Below, piece after piece: positions 44,774 through 54,486 of a DNA stretch of 64,000 nt. Position numbers and translations under genes: made by a program. The notes under the pieces were generated by a model, which did not search any database, was not told the DNA's origin, and worked only from the letters and a program-made list of their open reading frames with translations. Origin of the DNA: Mycobacterium sp. URHB0044 (GTDB taxonomy: Bacteria > Actinomycetota > Actinomycetes > Mycobacteriales > Mycobacteriaceae); contig NZ_JIAW01000019.1 in the NCBI RefSeq assembly GCF_000620625.1, positions 1 to 64,000 of the forward strand, written 5' to 3'. The first letter of the stretch is position 1, and each line of letters starts with the position of its first letter.

Positions 44774-46252
44774 TCAACCTTTGAACCAGCCGGCGGGTTT
44801 CGGTGCGGTGTTATGCCAGATATGTTTGATCTCTTGGTATTCCGCGAGCCCCGTGGGGCCGAGCTCCCGGCCGTTACCAGACTTCCCGAATCCGCCCCAC
44901 TCCGCGGCTGCGGTGTAGTAGCCAAAGTCGTTCAGCCACACCGTGCCGTGCCGCAACGCGCGCACCACACGTTCGCCCCGCGCCGAGTCGGACGTACGAA
45001 CGCCCGCCGCGAGACCATATTCCGTGTCATTGCCGAGGCTGATGGCCTCGGCTTCGTCAGTGAATCTCTCCACCGTGAGAATCGGTCCGAAGGTTTCCTC
45101 TTGGACGATCCGCATCGACCGGTCGCACCGGTCGAAGATTGTCGGCAGGTAGTAGCTGCCGTTCTGCAACGCCGGGTCGGTGGGCCGCGATCCGCCGGTG
45201 AGCAACTTCGCGCCCTCCGAAATGGCATCGGCGACATGCGCTTCCACCTTGGCGCGATGCTGCTCGGAGACCAGCGGGCCGGTCTCGGTGCTGGGATCCA
45301 TGCCGTCGCCGACGCGGATCCGCTCCGCCCGGTTCACCAGCTCCGCGACGAACTCGTCGGCGATGGACTCCTCGACGATCAGCCGCGTACCCGCCGAACA
45401 CACCTGGCCGGAGTGCAGGAACACCCCGGTCAGCACCTGGTCGACCGAGCTGTCCCACTCGGCGTCGGCGAACACGATGTGCGGGTTCTTCCCACCGAGC
45501 TCCACCGCGACCTTCGTCACGTGCTCGGCACCGACCTTGGCGATGGTCCGCCCGGTGGCCAGCCCGCCGGTGAAGGAGATGAAGTCGACGTCCGGGTTGT
45601 CGGTCAAGGCGGCGCCGAGAACCGCGCCGCTGCCCTGGACCAGATTCACCACTCCGGCAGGGACGCCCGCCTCCTCGAGCAGGTGGACGAAGGCAATGGT
45701 CGAGAGCGGCGTGACCTCGCTGGGTTTGGCCACCATCGTGCAGCCGGCGCCCAATGCGGGCGCGATCTTCCACGACATCTGCAGCAGTGGGTAGTTCCAC
45801 GGTGCGATCAGCACGCAAACGCCGATCGGTTCGCGCACCACCCGACTGATCACCGCGGGGTCGCCGACGTCGACCAGTCGGTCTGCCTCGGTCCCCACCA
45901 GTCGCGCGTAGTAGCGGAACACCGACGTCACGTCGTCGATGTCGATTCGGCTCTCCACGAGGGTCTTGCCGGTGTCCCGTGTCTCCAGCAGTGCCAGAGT
46001 CTCCTTGTCGCGCACCAGGAGATCCGCGATGCGATCGAGCAGCGCGGCGCGCTCACTCACCGCAGTCGCGGGCCAGGCGCCGTCGTCGAAGGCATCCCGC
46101 GCGGCGGTGACCGCCGCGGCGGCGTCCTCGGGGGTGGCTTCGTCGACGACCGCGGCGACGCTGCCGTCGGCGGGGTTGATGATCTGCCTCGTCCCGCCGT
46201 CGGACGCATAGCGCCAGCCGCCCCCGATGAAGAGGTCTGGTTCACCGTTCAT
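44774..46252 (-). CDS. betB: Aldehyde dehydrogenase, betaine-aldehyde type
   Basis: 492 aa. Oxyanion Asn in IAPWNYPLLQMSWK, Glu in ELGGKNPH, catalytic Cys in HSGQVCSAGTRLIVEE, and the typical WGGFGKSGNGRELGPTGLAEYQEIKHIW ending of betaine-aldehyde dehydrogenases. Oxidises betaine aldehyde to glycine betaine with NAD(P)+. It overlaps the Rieske gene by 11 bp. The symbol is by family resemblance and context. Confidence 0.82.
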   Translation of the reverse strand: MNGEPDLFIGGGWRYASDGGTRQIINPADGSVAAVVDEATPEDAAAAVTAARDAFDDGAWPATAVSERAALLDRIADLLVRDKETLALLETRDTGKTLVESRIDIDDVTSVFRYYARLVGTEADRLVDVGDPAVISRVVREPIGVCVLIAPWNYPLLQMSWKIAPALGAGCTMVAKPSEVTPLSTIAFVHLLEEAGVPAGVVNLVQGSGAVLGAALTDNPDVDFISFTGGLATGRTIAKVGAEHVTKVAVELGGKNPHIVFADAEWDSSVDQVLTGVFLHSGQVCSAGTRLIVEESIADEFVAELVNRAERIRVGDGMDPSTETGPLVSEQHRAKVEAHVADAISEGAKLLTGGSRPTDPALQNGSYYLPTIFDRCDRSMRIVQEETFGPILTVERFTDEAEAISLGNDTEYGLAAGVRTSDSARGERVVRALRHGTVWLNDFGYYTAAAEWGGFGKSGNGRELGPTGLAEYQEIKHIWHNTAPKPAGWFKG

Positions 46253-47465
46253 GCGATGTCACCTCGGTTCCGCCGACACGGGACACTACCCACTGATGGA
46301 ACTCCGCAATGTGGTGTTCGGCAGGAACGAGCACACCGCCCTTGCGATAGGCCCGTGACGACATCGCCGGCTGCGTTCGCTCGCAGGCCTCGAAGTCCTG
46401 CTGATTCACCCGGTGAAACAGCTCCACCGAATGCTCGACGTCGCGCCCCTCGGCCACCACGTCGGGTGCGTAGAGCCAGTCGCATTCGACGATCGTGCGG
46501 TCGGGCGCCATCGGGTACATCCGGTGGAAGATGATGTGGTCGGGCACCAGGTTGATGAAGACGGTCGGCCGCACGGTGATGGCGTAGTACTTCTCGTCCT
46601 GCTCGGGCGCCAACCCCGGCAGCGTGTCGAACCCCGCTGAGCCGTCGACCGTGAACCCGTCGACGCTCTCTCCGAATGCGGCGCCGTGACCGACGAAGTA
46701 CTGCACCGCGAGCCCACTGGCGAACTCCGGCAGCACCCGGGTGAGTTCGGGGTGAATCGTCGCGCAGTGATAGCACTCCATGAAGTTCTCGACGATCAGC
46801 TTCCAGTTCGCCGCGACGTCGTAGACCACCCGCCTGCCGACCTCGAGTTCGTCGATGCGGTAGCGGTCGATGGCCGTCGGGTCGCCGAGTCGGGCGGTGA
46901 CCGCCCCGATCACGTCCTCCTCGAACGATGGCGGCGTGTCGGCCACGCACACCCATGCGTAGCCGAGCCATTCGCGCAGCGCGACGGGAACCAGCCCGTA
47001 TTCGGTGCGGTCGATGCCGTTTCCTGCGCTGTCCTTCAAGCTGCCGAGGTTTGGTGCGGCGACGAGTCTGCCGTCCAGGCCGTAGGTCCAGGCGTGATAG
47101 GGGCAGCGCAGATTCCGGCGCACTTCGCCGGCCGGCTCGGTGCACAGCTGGGCACCGCGGTGCCTGCAGATGTTGAGGAAGGCGCGCAGCACGTTGTCGC
47201 GCCCGCGAATCACCAGCACGCTCTCGCGCCCCACCTGGATGCGCTTGAACGAGCCCGGGTTCGGGACGTCACCGCTGCGGACCGCGCAGAACCACATGTT
47301 CTCCAGGATGTGTTCCTGCTCCTCGGTGAAGACGTCGGTGCTGCAATAGTATTCGCCGCCGAGGGTGGGCATCAGCGAGCTGGCGACGCTCACGGCGGGG
47401 GCCGGGGCCGGAAGGTCTGTGGGCACGGGAAGGTCCATCGGTGCCGGAAAGTCGGTCGCGGTCAT
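46242..47465 (-). CDS. Rieske non-haem iron oxygenase, glycine-betaine/stachydrine demethylase-like
   Basis: 407 aa. Rieske 2Fe-2S ligands C100, H102 (CRHRGAQL) and C121, H124 (CPYHAW); mononuclear iron site in VENFMECYHCATIHPEL with H233 and H238. This is the alpha-subunit layout of GbcA-type glycine betaine monooxygenases, which remove one methyl group as formaldehyde to give dimethylglycine. The next genes in the operon (dimethylglycine and sarcosine oxidation) support that substrate. No ferredoxin reductase (GbcB) gene is in the window, so electrons must come from a reductase elsewhere. ATGA overlap with the sarcosine oxidase gene. Confidence 0.83.
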   Translation of the reverse strand: MTATDFPAPMDLPVPTDLPAPAPAVSVASSLMPTLGGEYYCSTDVFTEEQEHILENMWFCAVRSGDVPNPGSFKRIQVGRESVLVIRGRDNVLRAFLNICRHRGAQLCTEPAGEVRRNLRCPYHAWTYGLDGRLVAAPNLGSLKDSAGNGIDRTEYGLVPVALREWLGYAWVCVADTPPSFEEDVIGAVTARLGDPTAIDRYRIDELEVGRRVVYDVAANWKLIVENFMECYHCATIHPELTRVLPEFASGLAVQYFVGHGAAFGESVDGFTVDGSAGFDTLPGLAPEQDEKYYAITVRPTVFINLVPDHIIFHRMYPMAPDRTIVECDWLYAPDVVAEGRDVEHSVELFHRVNQQDFEACERTQPAMSSRAYRKGGVLVPAEHHIAEFHQWVVSRVGGTEVTSHER

Positions 47466-48601
47466 GAAGTCACCAACCTCTGCGGGTCGAATAGGCCGAT
47501 GGGGTGTGCGGTGGTCCCCGAGGTCGCGAGGTCGGCGAGGATCTCGCCGACCACAGGCACGAATTTGAAGCCGTGGCCCGAAAAGCCGCATGCCACGGTC
47601 ACGTTGGCGTATCCCGGGTGTCGCGTGATGACGAAGTGCTCGTCGGCGGTGTTCGAGTACATGCACGTGGCCGAGTGCACGCACTCTCCGGAGAGTGCGG
47701 GAAGCAGCTCCGTCACCCGGTCCCGCATGGCATCGATCTCATCCGCGTGCACGACCCGGTCGATCGTGTCCGGCGTGCACACCTGGCCCTTGCGGAAGAA
47801 CGCGACCTTGACGCCGCCGGCGGGTCCGTCGATCGCCGGGAACCCGTAGATCTGCATGCCGCGGTCGTTCTCGTTGATGAAGATCGGCTGCCCCTCGAAC
47901 GGCTTGGTCCCGCCGACGGGGTCGAGCCAGTACAGCACCTGCCGCTCCACCGTGATCGGAATGCCCAAGGCGGCCAACAACTCCGGCGCCCAGGCGCCCG
48001 GGCAGATCACCACCTGCCCGGCGGTGTAGGTGCCGGCTCCCGTCGTGACCGACACACCGGTCGCGGACTCCGACCAGTCCAACACCTCCTCACCGAAGCG
48101 CAGGGTCGCTCCGGCACGGGCGGCGAGGTCGAGGTGCGCGGCCACCGTCATCTCGGGGCGGGCGAACCCGGCCTTGGGCTCGTACAGCCCGATGTCGTCG
48201 GGTTGAGGGGTGAAGTTTGGGAACCGGGTGCGGATCTCGCCGGAGTCGAGCACCTCGTGCGGAAGCGACCATTCCCTGCTCGCCCGCAGGCTGCCCGCGA
48301 CGGTGAGGCAGTCGGGCGGACCGAGGAACAGGCCACCGGTGATCCGGTACACCTCCTGCCCCGAATCGCGGGCCAGTTCCTCCCAGAGTTCGTACGCGCG
48401 CAACAACAGCGGCACGTAGGCCGGGTCCTCGAAGTAGGACTGTCGGATGATTCGGGATCCGCCGTGGCTGGACCCCTTGTCGTGTGCCGGGGTGAACTTC
48501 TCCAGCCCGAGCACGCGTTGCCCCCTGCTGGCGAGGTGGTAGGCCGCGGCGCTGCCCATGCCGCCAAGGCCGATGACGATGACGTCGTAACTCTCAGCCA
48601 T
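47462..48601 (-). CDS. Monomeric sarcosine oxidase-like FAD protein
   Basis: 379 aa of the MSOX/N-methyltryptophan oxidase family. FAD motif YDVIVIGLGGMGSAAAYHLA, second motif KGSSHGGSRIIRQSYFEDPAY, and the covalent-FAD Cys338 in CGFSGHGFKFVP. Converts sarcosine to glycine, formaldehyde and H2O2. It starts 7 bp after the dimethylglycine gene and overlaps the Rieske gene by 4 bp, which fits the last demethylation step. Confidence 0.85.
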   Translation of the reverse strand: MAESYDVIVIGLGGMGSAAAYHLASRGQRVLGLEKFTPAHDKGSSHGGSRIIRQSYFEDPAYVPLLLRAYELWEELARDSGQEVYRITGGLFLGPPDCLTVAGSLRASREWSLPHEVLDSGEIRTRFPNFTPQPDDIGLYEPKAGFARPEMTVAAHLDLAARAGATLRFGEEVLDWSESATGVSVTTGAGTYTAGQVVICPGAWAPELLAALGIPITVERQVLYWLDPVGGTKPFEGQPIFINENDRGMQIYGFPAIDGPAGGVKVAFFRKGQVCTPDTIDRVVHADEIDAMRDRVTELLPALSGECVHSATCMYSNTADEHFVITRHPGYANVTVACGFSGHGFKFVPVVGEILADLATSGTTAHPIGLFDPQRLVTS

Positions 48602-48608
48602 GCCGCCG

Positions 48609-51050
48609 CTACCTTCTGATCCGTGACATCTCGGGGTCCACGACGGGCTCGGTGTGCACGGTGGCGGCAAAGGTGGTCGTCAAGTAGTCGACCGCGACCT
48701 GGGCACCTGGCTCGAGATCGGCAGGCAGCCAGGCGTAGGCGATGCTGCGACCGATGGTCGCAGAGTAGCCCGCGCTGGTGACGTACCCGACGGTCGCGCC
48801 GCCCACGCTCACCGGTTCCTTGCCGAGCACGACGGCGTCCGGATCGTCGAACACGATGCTGCGCAGCGTCTTCGTCGGCGGTTGCGCCTCGGCCAACGCA
48901 CGCTTACCGACGAAGTCGTCCTTCGCCGGCCGTACCGCGAAGTCGACCCCAGCGGCGGCGGGGGTGTGCTCGGTGGTCATGTCGGAACCCCACGCGCGGT
49001 AGCCCTTCTCCAGCCGCAGGCTGTTGAAGGCGATCTGTCCTGCGGCGATCGCCTGGTGAGGGCGTCCCGCCTCCCACAGCAGATCCCACAGTGCCGCACC
49101 GCATTCGGCCGTGGTGTAGATCTCCCAGCCCAGCTCACCGACGTACGAGACGCGCATCATGGTGACCGGGATCGACCCGAGGTGCGTCTGCAGCGCGCGG
49201 AAGTACTTGAACGACTCGTTGGACAGGTCGTCACGGCACAGCGGCTGCACCAGCGATCGTGCCTCCGGTCCCCACACGCCGACGCAGCACGTGCCGCCGG
49301 TGATGTCGCGCACCGTGACGCTGCCGTCGGCGGGCAGCTGCCTGCTCAGCCAGTCGAAGTCCATGGGTCCGTTCGCGCCGACCTGGAAGAGCTCGGGTGT
49401 CAGCCGCGCGACCGTGAGATCGCTTCGGATGCCGCCGGTTTCGTCGAGCAGCAGGGTGTAGGTCACCGAGCCGACGCTCTTGGCGACGTTGTTGGTGGTC
49501 AGGCGTTGGAGGAAGTCCAGCGCGCCAGGGCCTGCAACCTCGTAGCGCGTCAGCGGCGTCATGTCGTAGAGCGCCACGTGCTCACGGGTCCAGCGCGCCT
49601 CGGCGACCGAGATCGGCGAGTAGAACCGTGCGGACCACTCGTCGCGTTGCGGCACCTGCAGCCCCTGGTCACGCAACGTCTCCAACAGCCCGGCGTTGGC
49701 CTCGTACCATGCCGGGCGTTCCCAGCACCGGACCTCGAAGAAGAACGCGCCGAGCTCGCGCTCGCGCTGATGAAACGGGCTGACCCGCAGATTGCGCGGC
49801 GCATCCCGGTACTGGTGTGGGTGGACGATGTCGTACACCTCCACGAACGCCTGCGCACTGGTGCGGCTGACGAAATCCGGGCTGAGCGCGGCCTTTTCGA
49901 ACCGGTACAGATCGCATTCGTGCACGTCGGTTCGCGGCGCACCGTCGACGATCCACTCGGCCATCGCCTTGGCGACGCCTGCCGAGTGGGTGACCCATAC
50001 CGCCTCGGCTACCCAGAAGCCGCTCAGCTCGCGATGCTCCCCCATGATGGAGAAGCCATCGGGCGTGAACGAGAAGATCCCGTTGAAGCCCTCCTCGACC
50101 TTGGCGTCGCCGAGCACCGGCAACAGAGCGGCGCTCGCCGCCCACGCGGGTGCGAAGTCGTCGTCGGTGAAGGGCAGCATCGACGGCATGGCCTCGTCGG
50201 CCGAATCCTCCAGCAGGGTGGCCATTTCGACCGGCATGGGGCGATGCCCGTAGTAGCCGATGCCCAACCGGTCGCCGTGTTGCCGGTAGTACAGATCCTC
50301 GTCCTGGTGGCGCAGGATGGGCAGCCGCGCCCCGTCACTGCCGTCGTCGATCGGCGGTAACCCGGGCACCTGCCCCGTCTTGGCGTACTGATGTGCCATC
50401 GGTACCAAGGGAACCGTCAGACCGACTCGCGCGCCCAGCTCGGCACCCCAGAAGCCCGCAGCGGACACCACGACGTCGGCGTCGAACACGTCACCTGCGA
50501 CAGTGCGCACCCCGGTGACCCTGCCGCCCTGCTGCAGCACCTCGGCGACGTCCTGATGGCCGAGGAACCGCGCTCCGGCCGCCGTCGCGCGCTGGGCCTG
50601 CGCTTCGACCGCGCGGACGGCCAATGCCAAACCATCTGCGGGAGTGTGGAATCCACCGAGAACGCGGTCGCGATCAAGCAGCGGGTGCAGCGCCAGGCAC
50701 TCCTCGGAGTCGAGCAGCTGCCCCTCGATACCCCACGACCGTGCCCATCCGGCCTTGCGATGCAGGTCCGTCCAGCGCTGCGGGGTGGTCGCGACCTCGA
50801 GTCCGCCGACCGCATTGAAGGCGTCCAGCGCAGAGAACTTCTCGACGGTGTAGCGGGCGAACTCGGTCATGGTCTTCGACGGGTTCGTCTGGAACACCAG
50901 CCCCGGTGCGTGTGACGTCGAGCCGCCGGTCGAGAAGAGCGGGCCGCGGTCCAGGACGGTCACGTCGCTGCACCCGCGCTGGGTGAGTTCGTCGGCAAGG
51001 GACGCGCCCACCACACCGGCACCGATGATGACGACCTTCGGCTGACGCAC
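48609..51050 (-). CDS. Dimethylglycine dehydrogenase/oxidase-like FAD-GcvT protein
   Basis: 813 aa. The N-terminal half is a DAO-type FAD domain (VVIIGAGVVGASLADELTQRG, GSTSHAPGLVF with the His that carries FAD in DMGO/DMGDH). The C-terminal half is a GcvT-like folate domain (YDMTPLTRYEVAGPGALDFL, LDETGGIRSDLTV, SYVGELGWEIY). Such proteins demethylate dimethylglycine to sarcosine and pass the methyl group to tetrahydrofolate. GTG 51050 has a strong GGGGAGG 6 nt upstream, making it the first gene of the betaine operon. Confidence 0.87.
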   Translation of the reverse strand: MRQPKVVIIGAGVVGASLADELTQRGCSDVTVLDRGPLFSTGGSTSHAPGLVFQTNPSKTMTEFARYTVEKFSALDAFNAVGGLEVATTPQRWTDLHRKAGWARSWGIEGQLLDSEECLALHPLLDRDRVLGGFHTPADGLALAVRAVEAQAQRATAAGARFLGHQDVAEVLQQGGRVTGVRTVAGDVFDADVVVSAAGFWGAELGARVGLTVPLVPMAHQYAKTGQVPGLPPIDDGSDGARLPILRHQDEDLYYRQHGDRLGIGYYGHRPMPVEMATLLEDSADEAMPSMLPFTDDDFAPAWAASAALLPVLGDAKVEEGFNGIFSFTPDGFSIMGEHRELSGFWVAEAVWVTHSAGVAKAMAEWIVDGAPRTDVHECDLYRFEKAALSPDFVSRTSAQAFVEVYDIVHPHQYRDAPRNLRVSPFHQRERELGAFFFEVRCWERPAWYEANAGLLETLRDQGLQVPQRDEWSARFYSPISVAEARWTREHVALYDMTPLTRYEVAGPGALDFLQRLTTNNVAKSVGSVTYTLLLDETGGIRSDLTVARLTPELFQVGANGPMDFDWLSRQLPADGSVTVRDITGGTCCVGVWGPEARSLVQPLCRDDLSNESFKYFRALQTHLGSIPVTMMRVSYVGELGWEIYTTAECGAALWDLLWEAGRPHQAIAAGQIAFNSLRLEKGYRAWGSDMTTEHTPAAAGVDFAVRPAKDDFVGKRALAEAQPPTKTLRSIVFDDPDAVVLGKEPVSVGGATVGYVTSAGYSATIGRSIAYAWLPADLEPGAQVAVDYLTTTFAATVHTEPVVDPEMSRIRR

Positions 51051-51230
51051 GTGGGCCTCCCCTTGGTGCGCATGGCGCAACATGTACCGTAATAAGCAAC
51101 TTAATCGTGAGGCGCGCGCCCTGGTCTGTCAACCCAGGCGGCGAAGTTATTTCTGCACGAAAGCGCCCGCCGAACACCAGCCCGTGTGCGAAGGCCCTCG
51201 AAGGTCTCGCACCCGAGCTCGTGCTCGGCG
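51051..51230 (-). promoter_or_regulatory. Promoter region of the betaine catabolism operon
   Basis: 180 bp between the gamma-glutamyltransferase stop and the operon start. It contains an AT-rich island (51089-51106) reading on the minus strand as GATTAAGTTGCTTATTA, a near-palindrome (ATTAAG-TTG-CTTAT) suited to a dimeric regulator such as the IclR encoded at the operon end. A TACGGTACAT stretch follows and may hold the -10. Confidence 0.45.
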
Positions 51231-52838
51231 TTAGGAGCCCGTCAGTCGCGGGTAGTGCGCGACGATCGCCGCGCCGTCTGACCGTGGGTCCGAGGCAGCC
51301 GTCATCGACCCGTCGGCACCCACGAACACCACGTTGGCCTGCCCGAGTGTCTCGGTGTGCGCCGCGACGCTGGTCACCATCAAGCCGGCGCGGCCGATCG
51401 AGTCCACGGCCGCCGGCTGTACATCGGCCTCGACGGTCACCGAATCGGTTGTGTTGCCGTCCGCCTGGAGGCCGACGATCGCGCGCGGAGCGCTGACCGC
51501 AGCCTGTGCCGTCGCCCCTTCGACAGCGCGCAGTAACACCTGCGCCAGGATCTGCGGTTGGCCCTGCCCGCCCATCGTCGCCAACACGTGGCGTGGGGCG
51601 CCTTGATACATCGTCATGGCAGGCATCAGGGTGTGGGCGGGCCGCTTGCGCGGCGCAATGACGTTCGGCGAGGCCGCGTCCAGACTGAAACTGGTCCCGC
51701 GATTGTGGAACAGGATCCCGGTCTGCGGGTCGATCAGTCCCGAGCCGAAGGCGTGGTACACGCTCTGAATGAGCGACACCGCATACCCTTCGCCGTCATG
51801 GGCGGCGACGCCGACCGTGTCACCGTGCGGCACCAGCGACAGGCCTGCGGCCGCCCCACCCACGTCGCCAACCTCGTCGAGATCGTCATTCACCAGGGCG
51901 GCCACGTCGACCGCAGTATGCCGCGGGTCGGCCAGGAACTCCGCGCGTAACGCATTGCCGCGGTGGAAGACTCGTAGCAGCGCACCAAGCCCGAGCCCCG
52001 TCGGGTCGTCGATGCCGAGTTCCTCGACGGCGCGTAGCGCCCGCAGTAGCAGGAAGCCGTGCGTGTTCGGCGGGCTGGTCAGTACGGTGAGGTCACGGAA
52101 CGTCACCGAGATCGGCTCGACCACCTCGGGCTGGAATGCCGCGAAGTCCTCAGCCGTCAACGATGATCCACGCGAGCGGAGGAAGTCGACGGAACGTTCG
52201 GCGAGTTCACCGGCGTAGAAGTCATCCGGCCCGGCCTGCCGGAGCTTCGCGAACGTATCCGCCAGCGCGGGCTGGGCGAAAGGGTCCCCCTCGCGAAGGG
52301 GCACACCCCCCGGGCGGAACACCCGGTCGAAGTCTTCGGTGCCGACGAGGTCGGAGTTTTCCGTGTCCGCGATGTGGGTGGCCAGGGACCTCGCCACCGG
52401 CGCGCCTTCTCTGGCAGTGCACTCCGCGGCATGCAGGGTGTAGTCCCAGGAAAGGCGGGCGCCCATGCGGCGCAAGCCTTCCCAGCCGCGAACGCCGCCG
52501 GGCACCGTCACCGCATCCGCACCGCGAGCCGGTAACCGGCCACCGTGCCGTGCTCGCAGGGCATGCGGGTCGACGGCAGCGCCGGCCCACCCGGATGCGT
52601 TGAGACACCGTACGGTTCCGTCCGGTGTGGTGACGAGCGCGATGAGATCACCGCCGAGGGCGACGTTGTGCGGATAGACGACGGTCAGTACCGCGGCGGC
52701 GGCGATGGCGGCATCGATGGCATTGCCGCCGTCGCGGTAGGCACGCATCCCTGCCTCGGTTGCCAGCGCGTGCGGGGTGGCCAGCGCCCCGGTGGACGAC
52801 GTCGGCTCTGAGTGGTTGAACGCTGAGTGGTTGAACAA
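51231..52838 (-). CDS. Gamma-glutamyltransferase-family Ntn hydrolase (YwrD-like)
   Basis: 535 aa, no signal peptide, so probably cytoplasmic. The autoprocessing Thr is in HGDTVGVAAHDGEGYAVS; the usual THxS context of classical GGT is replaced by TVGV, as in the YwrD-like branch. Other family blocks: NAIDAAIAAAAVLTVVYPH, FGSGLIDPQTGILFHNRG and AHTLMPAMTM. It would hydrolyse or transfer gamma-glutamyl groups. Being 17 bp after an ABC transporter ATPase suggests it acts on an imported gamma-glutamyl compound. A TTG start and a direct repeat encoding FNHS twice lie at the N-terminus; the GALATPHALAT strand is where homology begins. Confidence 0.82.
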   Translation of the reverse strand: MFNHSAFNHSEPTSSTGALATPHALATEAGMRAYRDGGNAIDAAIAAAAVLTVVYPHNVALGGDLIALVTTPDGTVRCLNASGWAGAAVDPHALRARHGGRLPARGADAVTVPGGVRGWEGLRRMGARLSWDYTLHAAECTAREGAPVARSLATHIADTENSDLVGTEDFDRVFRPGGVPLREGDPFAQPALADTFAKLRQAGPDDFYAGELAERSVDFLRSRGSSLTAEDFAAFQPEVVEPISVTFRDLTVLTSPPNTHGFLLLRALRAVEELGIDDPTGLGLGALLRVFHRGNALRAEFLADPRHTAVDVAALVNDDLDEVGDVGGAAAGLSLVPHGDTVGVAAHDGEGYAVSLIQSVYHAFGSGLIDPQTGILFHNRGTSFSLDAASPNVIAPRKRPAHTLMPAMTMYQGAPRHVLATMGGQGQPQILAQVLLRAVEGATAQAAVSAPRAIVGLQADGNTTDSVTVEADVQPAAVDSIGRAGLMVTSVAAHTETLGQANVVFVGADGSMTAASDPRSDGAAIVAHYPRLTGS

Positions 52839-52855
52839 GATACGAAGGCTCCCGA

Positions 52856-53638
52856 TCAGCTGATGGTGGACAGAAACGCCCTGGTGCGGTCGTGTTGCGG
52901 GGCGCTGAACAACTTGTCGGGCGCAGCGTCCTCGATGATCCGGCCCGCGTCCATGACGACGATGCGATCGGCGACGTCACGGGCGAACCGCATCTCGTGG
53001 GTGACGACGATCATCGTCATGTGATCGGACGCTAGCTCCCGCATCACCGCGAGAACCTCACCGACCATCTCAACATCCAGGGCGCTGGTCGGCTCGTCGA
53101 ACAGCATCACCTTGGGGCGCATGGCCAACGCCCGCGCGATCGCGACTCGTTGTTGTTGCCCACCCGACAGCTGACTCGGCCGGGAGTCGGCCTTGTCCGC
53201 CAGACCCACGCGCTCCAACAGGACCAGAGCATCCTGGCGTGCCTTGTCCTTCTGCGTCCCCAGCACCCGCACTGGTCCGTTCCACACGTTCTCGGCTGCC
53301 GTCATGTGCGGGAACAAGTTGAAATGCTGGAAGACGAAGCCGATTTCGCGCCGCCGCCGCGCAAGCTCCGTGGTGCCAACCCGTTTCGTACCGGTGAGGT
53401 CGCGATGCCCGATAGGCACGCCGTCGACAAGGATCGAACCACCGTCGACCTGCTCGAGGTGGTTCAACGACCGCAGCAGGGTGGTCTTGCCTGCCCCGGA
53501 CGGGCCGATCAGCACGACGACCTGTCCCCGCATGACGTCGAGGCTGACGTCGTCGAGGACCTTGCGACCGCCGAGCGTGCAGGACACCCCGCGAACCGAA
53601 ACGATGGGCGCCGAGGACGAATCCGCGGTGACACTCAT
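52856..53638 (-). CDS. Polar amino acid ABC transporter ATPase
   Basis: 260 aa with Walker A GPSGAGKTTLL, Q-loop FVFQHFNLFPHMT, signature LSGGQQQRVAIARAL, Walker B VMLFDEPTSALD and the switch His in IVVTHEMRFA. This is the GlnQ/HisP type. It powers the permease encoded just upstream (17-bp gap). Confidence 0.95.
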   Translation of the reverse strand: MSVTADSSSAPIVSVRGVSCTLGGRKVLDDVSLDVMRGQVVVLIGPSGAGKTTLLRSLNHLEQVDGGSILVDGVPIGHRDLTGTKRVGTTELARRRREIGFVFQHFNLFPHMTAAENVWNGPVRVLGTQKDKARQDALVLLERVGLADKADSRPSQLSGGQQQRVAIARALAMRPKVMLFDEPTSALDVEMVGEVLAVMRELASDHMTMIVVTHEMRFARDVADRIVVMDAGRIIEDAAPDKLFSAPQHDRTRAFLSTIS

Positions 53639-53655
53639 GGCCGACTCCTTCACGT

Positions 53656-54477
53656 TCACGATGCTGTCACCCCTGGCGCCGGGGCGAGCGAAGCGACGGG
53701 AGATGTTTGAAGGGCCGGCGTAGCGCGGCGGGCGCCGAGGAGCCGCTGGGTGATCGGGATCCGTTGCTCGATGCCGAGCTGGCGCGTCAACCGGCTCTCG
53801 ATGTAGGCCTGGATGAACGTCCAGATCGTGGTCAGCGCGAGGTAGTAGATCGCGGCGACGATGAAGATCTCGAAGGTGTGGAAGGTGTACGAGCTGATCG
53901 ACTGGGTGACCAGGAACATCTCGCTGACCCCGATGACGGACAGCACCGATGTCGTCTTCATCATGCCGTTGAAGGAGTTGCCGAGCGGGGGAACCATGAC
54001 GCGCAATGCCTGCGGCATGATGATCCACCGCATCACCTTGCCCGGCTTCATGCCGATCGCCGCCGCCGCTTCGAACTGGCCCTTCGGTACGGAATCCAGT
54101 CCGGCACGTATGATTTCGGCGATGTAGGCGCTCTCGTTGATCATCAGCCCGAGGATCGCGGCTTGCACCGCGGCCTTCATCGACATGCCGAGCAGTGAGA
54201 GGTCGTGGAACTGGTAGAGGCCAACGGCGGCGAGGCCGGTGTAGATGATCACCAGTTGCACCAACAGCGGTGTCCCGCGGATCACCCAGATGTACACGCC
54301 GGCAGCCCAACGCAGCGGACCGAACCGGGAGCGCCGCATGAGCGCGACCACCAGACCCGCGACGATGGCCAGCACCATCGCCACCACCGAGATCACGATG
54401 GTCAGCACGAGTCCGTCCAGGAACGGCTCACTCGGCGTGAAGAGGGCCTTCCAGAAGAACTGCCAATCGAAGTCCAT
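53656..54477 (-). CDS. Polar amino acid ABC transporter permease
   Basis: 273 aa, HisM/GlnP family, with helices VLTIVISVVAMVLAIVAGLVV, LLVQLVIIYTGLA and FIVAAIYYLALTTIWTFI, and the EAA coupling loop KGQFEAAAAIGMKPGKVMRWIIMPQ. Probably a homodimer, since only one permease gene is present. The Ala/Pro-rich C-terminus is an extension. Confidence 0.93.
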   Translation of the reverse strand: MDFDWQFFWKALFTPSEPFLDGLVLTIVISVVAMVLAIVAGLVVALMRRSRFGPLRWAAGVYIWVIRGTPLLVQLVIIYTGLAAVGLYQFHDLSLLGMSMKAAVQAAILGLMINESAYIAEIIRAGLDSVPKGQFEAAAAIGMKPGKVMRWIIMPQALRVMVPPLGNSFNGMMKTTSVLSVIGVSEMFLVTQSISSYTFHTFEIFIVAAIYYLALTTIWTFIQAYIESRLTRQLGIEQRIPITQRLLGARRATPALQTSPVASLAPAPGVTAS

Positions 54478-54486
54478 GACGGTCGA

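Noticed and set aside
48654..50360. 568-codon plus-strand frame antisense to the dimethylglycine dehydrogenase
   Set aside because: Arg/His/Gly-rich composition typical of antisense frames in GC-rich codons; the minus-strand frame has complete FAD and GcvT motifs.
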